A stretch of 64,000 bases of DNA. It comes from an uncultured Algibacter sp. Lineage in GTDB: Bacteria; Bacteroidota; Bacteroidia; Flavobacteriales; Flavobacteriaceae. The stretch spans positions 1 to 64,000 of the forward strand of contig NZ_CANLGU010000004.1 in assembly GCF_947490405.1 (NCBI RefSeq), written 5' to 3'. The position numbers and the translations under genes are program-made. Positions within the stretch are counted from its first letter, which is position 1; each line of letters starts with the position of its first letter. Below the pieces are notes generated by a model that saw only the letters and a list, made by a program, of their open reading frames with translations, searched no databases and was not told the origin of the DNA. Positions 63,285 to 64,000 of the stretch are shown in pieces.

Positions 63285-64000
63285 ATGAGAAAAATGTGGT
63301 TTATTTTATTTTTAGGAATATTAACAATTAATTGCTCAACTTCAAGCGATAGTGGAGATGTTACAAAAATAGAGCAAGAAATTGAAGAGGAAGAAGAAAT
63401 TGAAGAAATAGAAGAGGTTACAGGTGATATTAGGGATATTTCTGCATCAGAATTAGTAGCCGATATGGGGCCTGGTTGGAATTTTGGAAATTCTTTTGAT
63501 GTTAGGGATAATGATAAGACAGCTTGGGGTAACCCTCTGCCAACTACAGGTGTGGTTGACGCTATTTACAACAGAGGATTTAGAACCCTTAGACTTCCTG
63601 TGACATGGGGGTATAATATGGGTGATGCTCCAAATTTTGAAATTGAAAAAAACTATTTTACTAGGGTTGAATCAATTATAGATTATGCTTTAGAAAAAGG
63701 GATGTATGTAATAATCAATATTCATCATGATGATAAATGGATTATACCCACGGTAGCACAAGCAACTTTCACAAAAGATCAATTAGACAAAGTTTGGACA
63801 CAAATAGCTAATAACTTTAAAGATTATAGTGATTATCTAATTTTTGAATTGTTAAACGAACCTAGGCATAAGGATACTCCAGAACAATGGACAGGTGGTA
63901 CTGAAGAAGGGAGAACAGTTTTAAACGATTACTATGTAACAATTTTAGATGCTATAAGGAAAACAGGTGGTAATAATGAGCTCCGTAAAGTTATGGTAGC
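63285..64000 (+). CDS. GH5-type glycoside hydrolase lipoprotein, cut by window edge
   Basis: The frame from ATG 63285 has no stop before the edge, so 238 codons are visible. It starts MRKMWFILFLGILTINC with a lipobox-like Cys17. A Glu-rich linker follows (IEQEIEEEEEIEEIEEV), then a (beta/alpha)8 domain: GWNFGNSFD, FRTLRLPVTWGYNMG, VIINIHHDD, and LIFELLNEP with the acid/base Glu. This is the clan A GH5 pattern (endoglucanase, mannanase or relative). The nucleophile Glu lies beyond the edge. The linker and lipid anchor place it on the cell surface. Confidence 0.85.
   Translation, partial: MRKMWFILFLGILTINCSTSSDSGDVTKIEQEIEEEEEIEEIEEVTGDIRDISASELVADMGPGWNFGNSFDVRDNDKTAWGNPLPTTGVVDAIYNRGFRTLRLPVTWGYNMGDAPNFEIEKNYFTRVESIIDYALEKGMYVIINIHHDDKWIIPTVAQATFTKDQLDKVWTQIANNFKDYSDYLIFELLNEPRHKDTPEQWTGGTEEGRTVLNDYYVTILDAIRKTGGNNELRKVMV

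Overview
The window is AT-rich chromosomal DNA from a member of the Bacteroidota, almost certainly a marine-type Flavobacteriia. The evidence is the Bacteroidota -7 promoter box TAnnTTTG in front of several genes, a long SecA without the C-terminal zinc motif, DUF5723/OmpA proteins with thrombospondin type 3 repeats, a PorV/PorQ-type protein, and a repeat element that I recall from flavobacterial spacers. I saw no rRNA, tRNA or CRISPR array.

1-2.9 kb is accessory DNA. A three-gene mercury-type operon on the minus strand (ArsR-type regulator, MerT-MerP fusion, GDCCxxC protein) lies inside a unit whose ends match the geometry of an integron gene cassette. Its first bases are complementary to the start of an attC-like hairpin at its far end, and another reading frame begins just beyond that hairpin. 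A tyrosine recombinase points away from the cassette, as intI does, and has the SPLDxL tail that I recall from IntI. It lacks the IntI-specific insertion, and a 51-bp inverted repeat lies directly in front of its likely start. I consider this the best candidate for an undescribed system in the window.

2.9-8.2 kb holds secA, a DUF2795 protein, a repeat element, a cobalamin adenosyltransferase and two small membrane-anchored proteins of unknown role, one of them only 47 residues. 8.4-15.4 kb has two paralogous OmpA-type outer-membrane proteins. Between them lie three unrelated genes that resemble the end of a phage tail operon, plus a decayed coding remnant. 15.4-18.1 kb encodes a methyltransferase and an ABC-F ATPase.

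18.2-57.9 kb is one very large surface-polysaccharide locus. It encodes a Wza-type lipoprotein, a Wzc-type tyrosine kinase, a Wzm/Wzt ABC exporter, about twenty glycosyltransferases, two FkbM methyltransferases and one class I methyltransferase. It also encodes two pyruvyl transferases (one fused to a radical SAM enzyme), a glycosyltransferase-acetyltransferase fusion, a WbsX protein and two fucosyltransferase-like proteins. A nonulosonate synthase and a CMP-nonulosonate synthetase-phosphatase fusion follow, then a Wzy/WaaL-type membrane protein and a terminal initiating sugar-phosphate transferase. Nearly all genes lie on the plus strand, with overlaps or gaps of a few bases. The likely product is a complex acidic glycan containing fucose, a sialic-acid-like sugar (perhaps KDN), pyruvate ketals, acetyl and methyl groups.

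57.9-64 kb returns to housekeeping and envelope genes: an Lnb/DUF4105 membrane protein, a PorV/PorQ-like porin, phosphatidylserine synthase, a TerC-family protein, a small ribbon-helix-helix protein next to an SPFH protein, and the first 238 codons of a GH5-type glycoside hydrolase lipoprotein that runs off the end.
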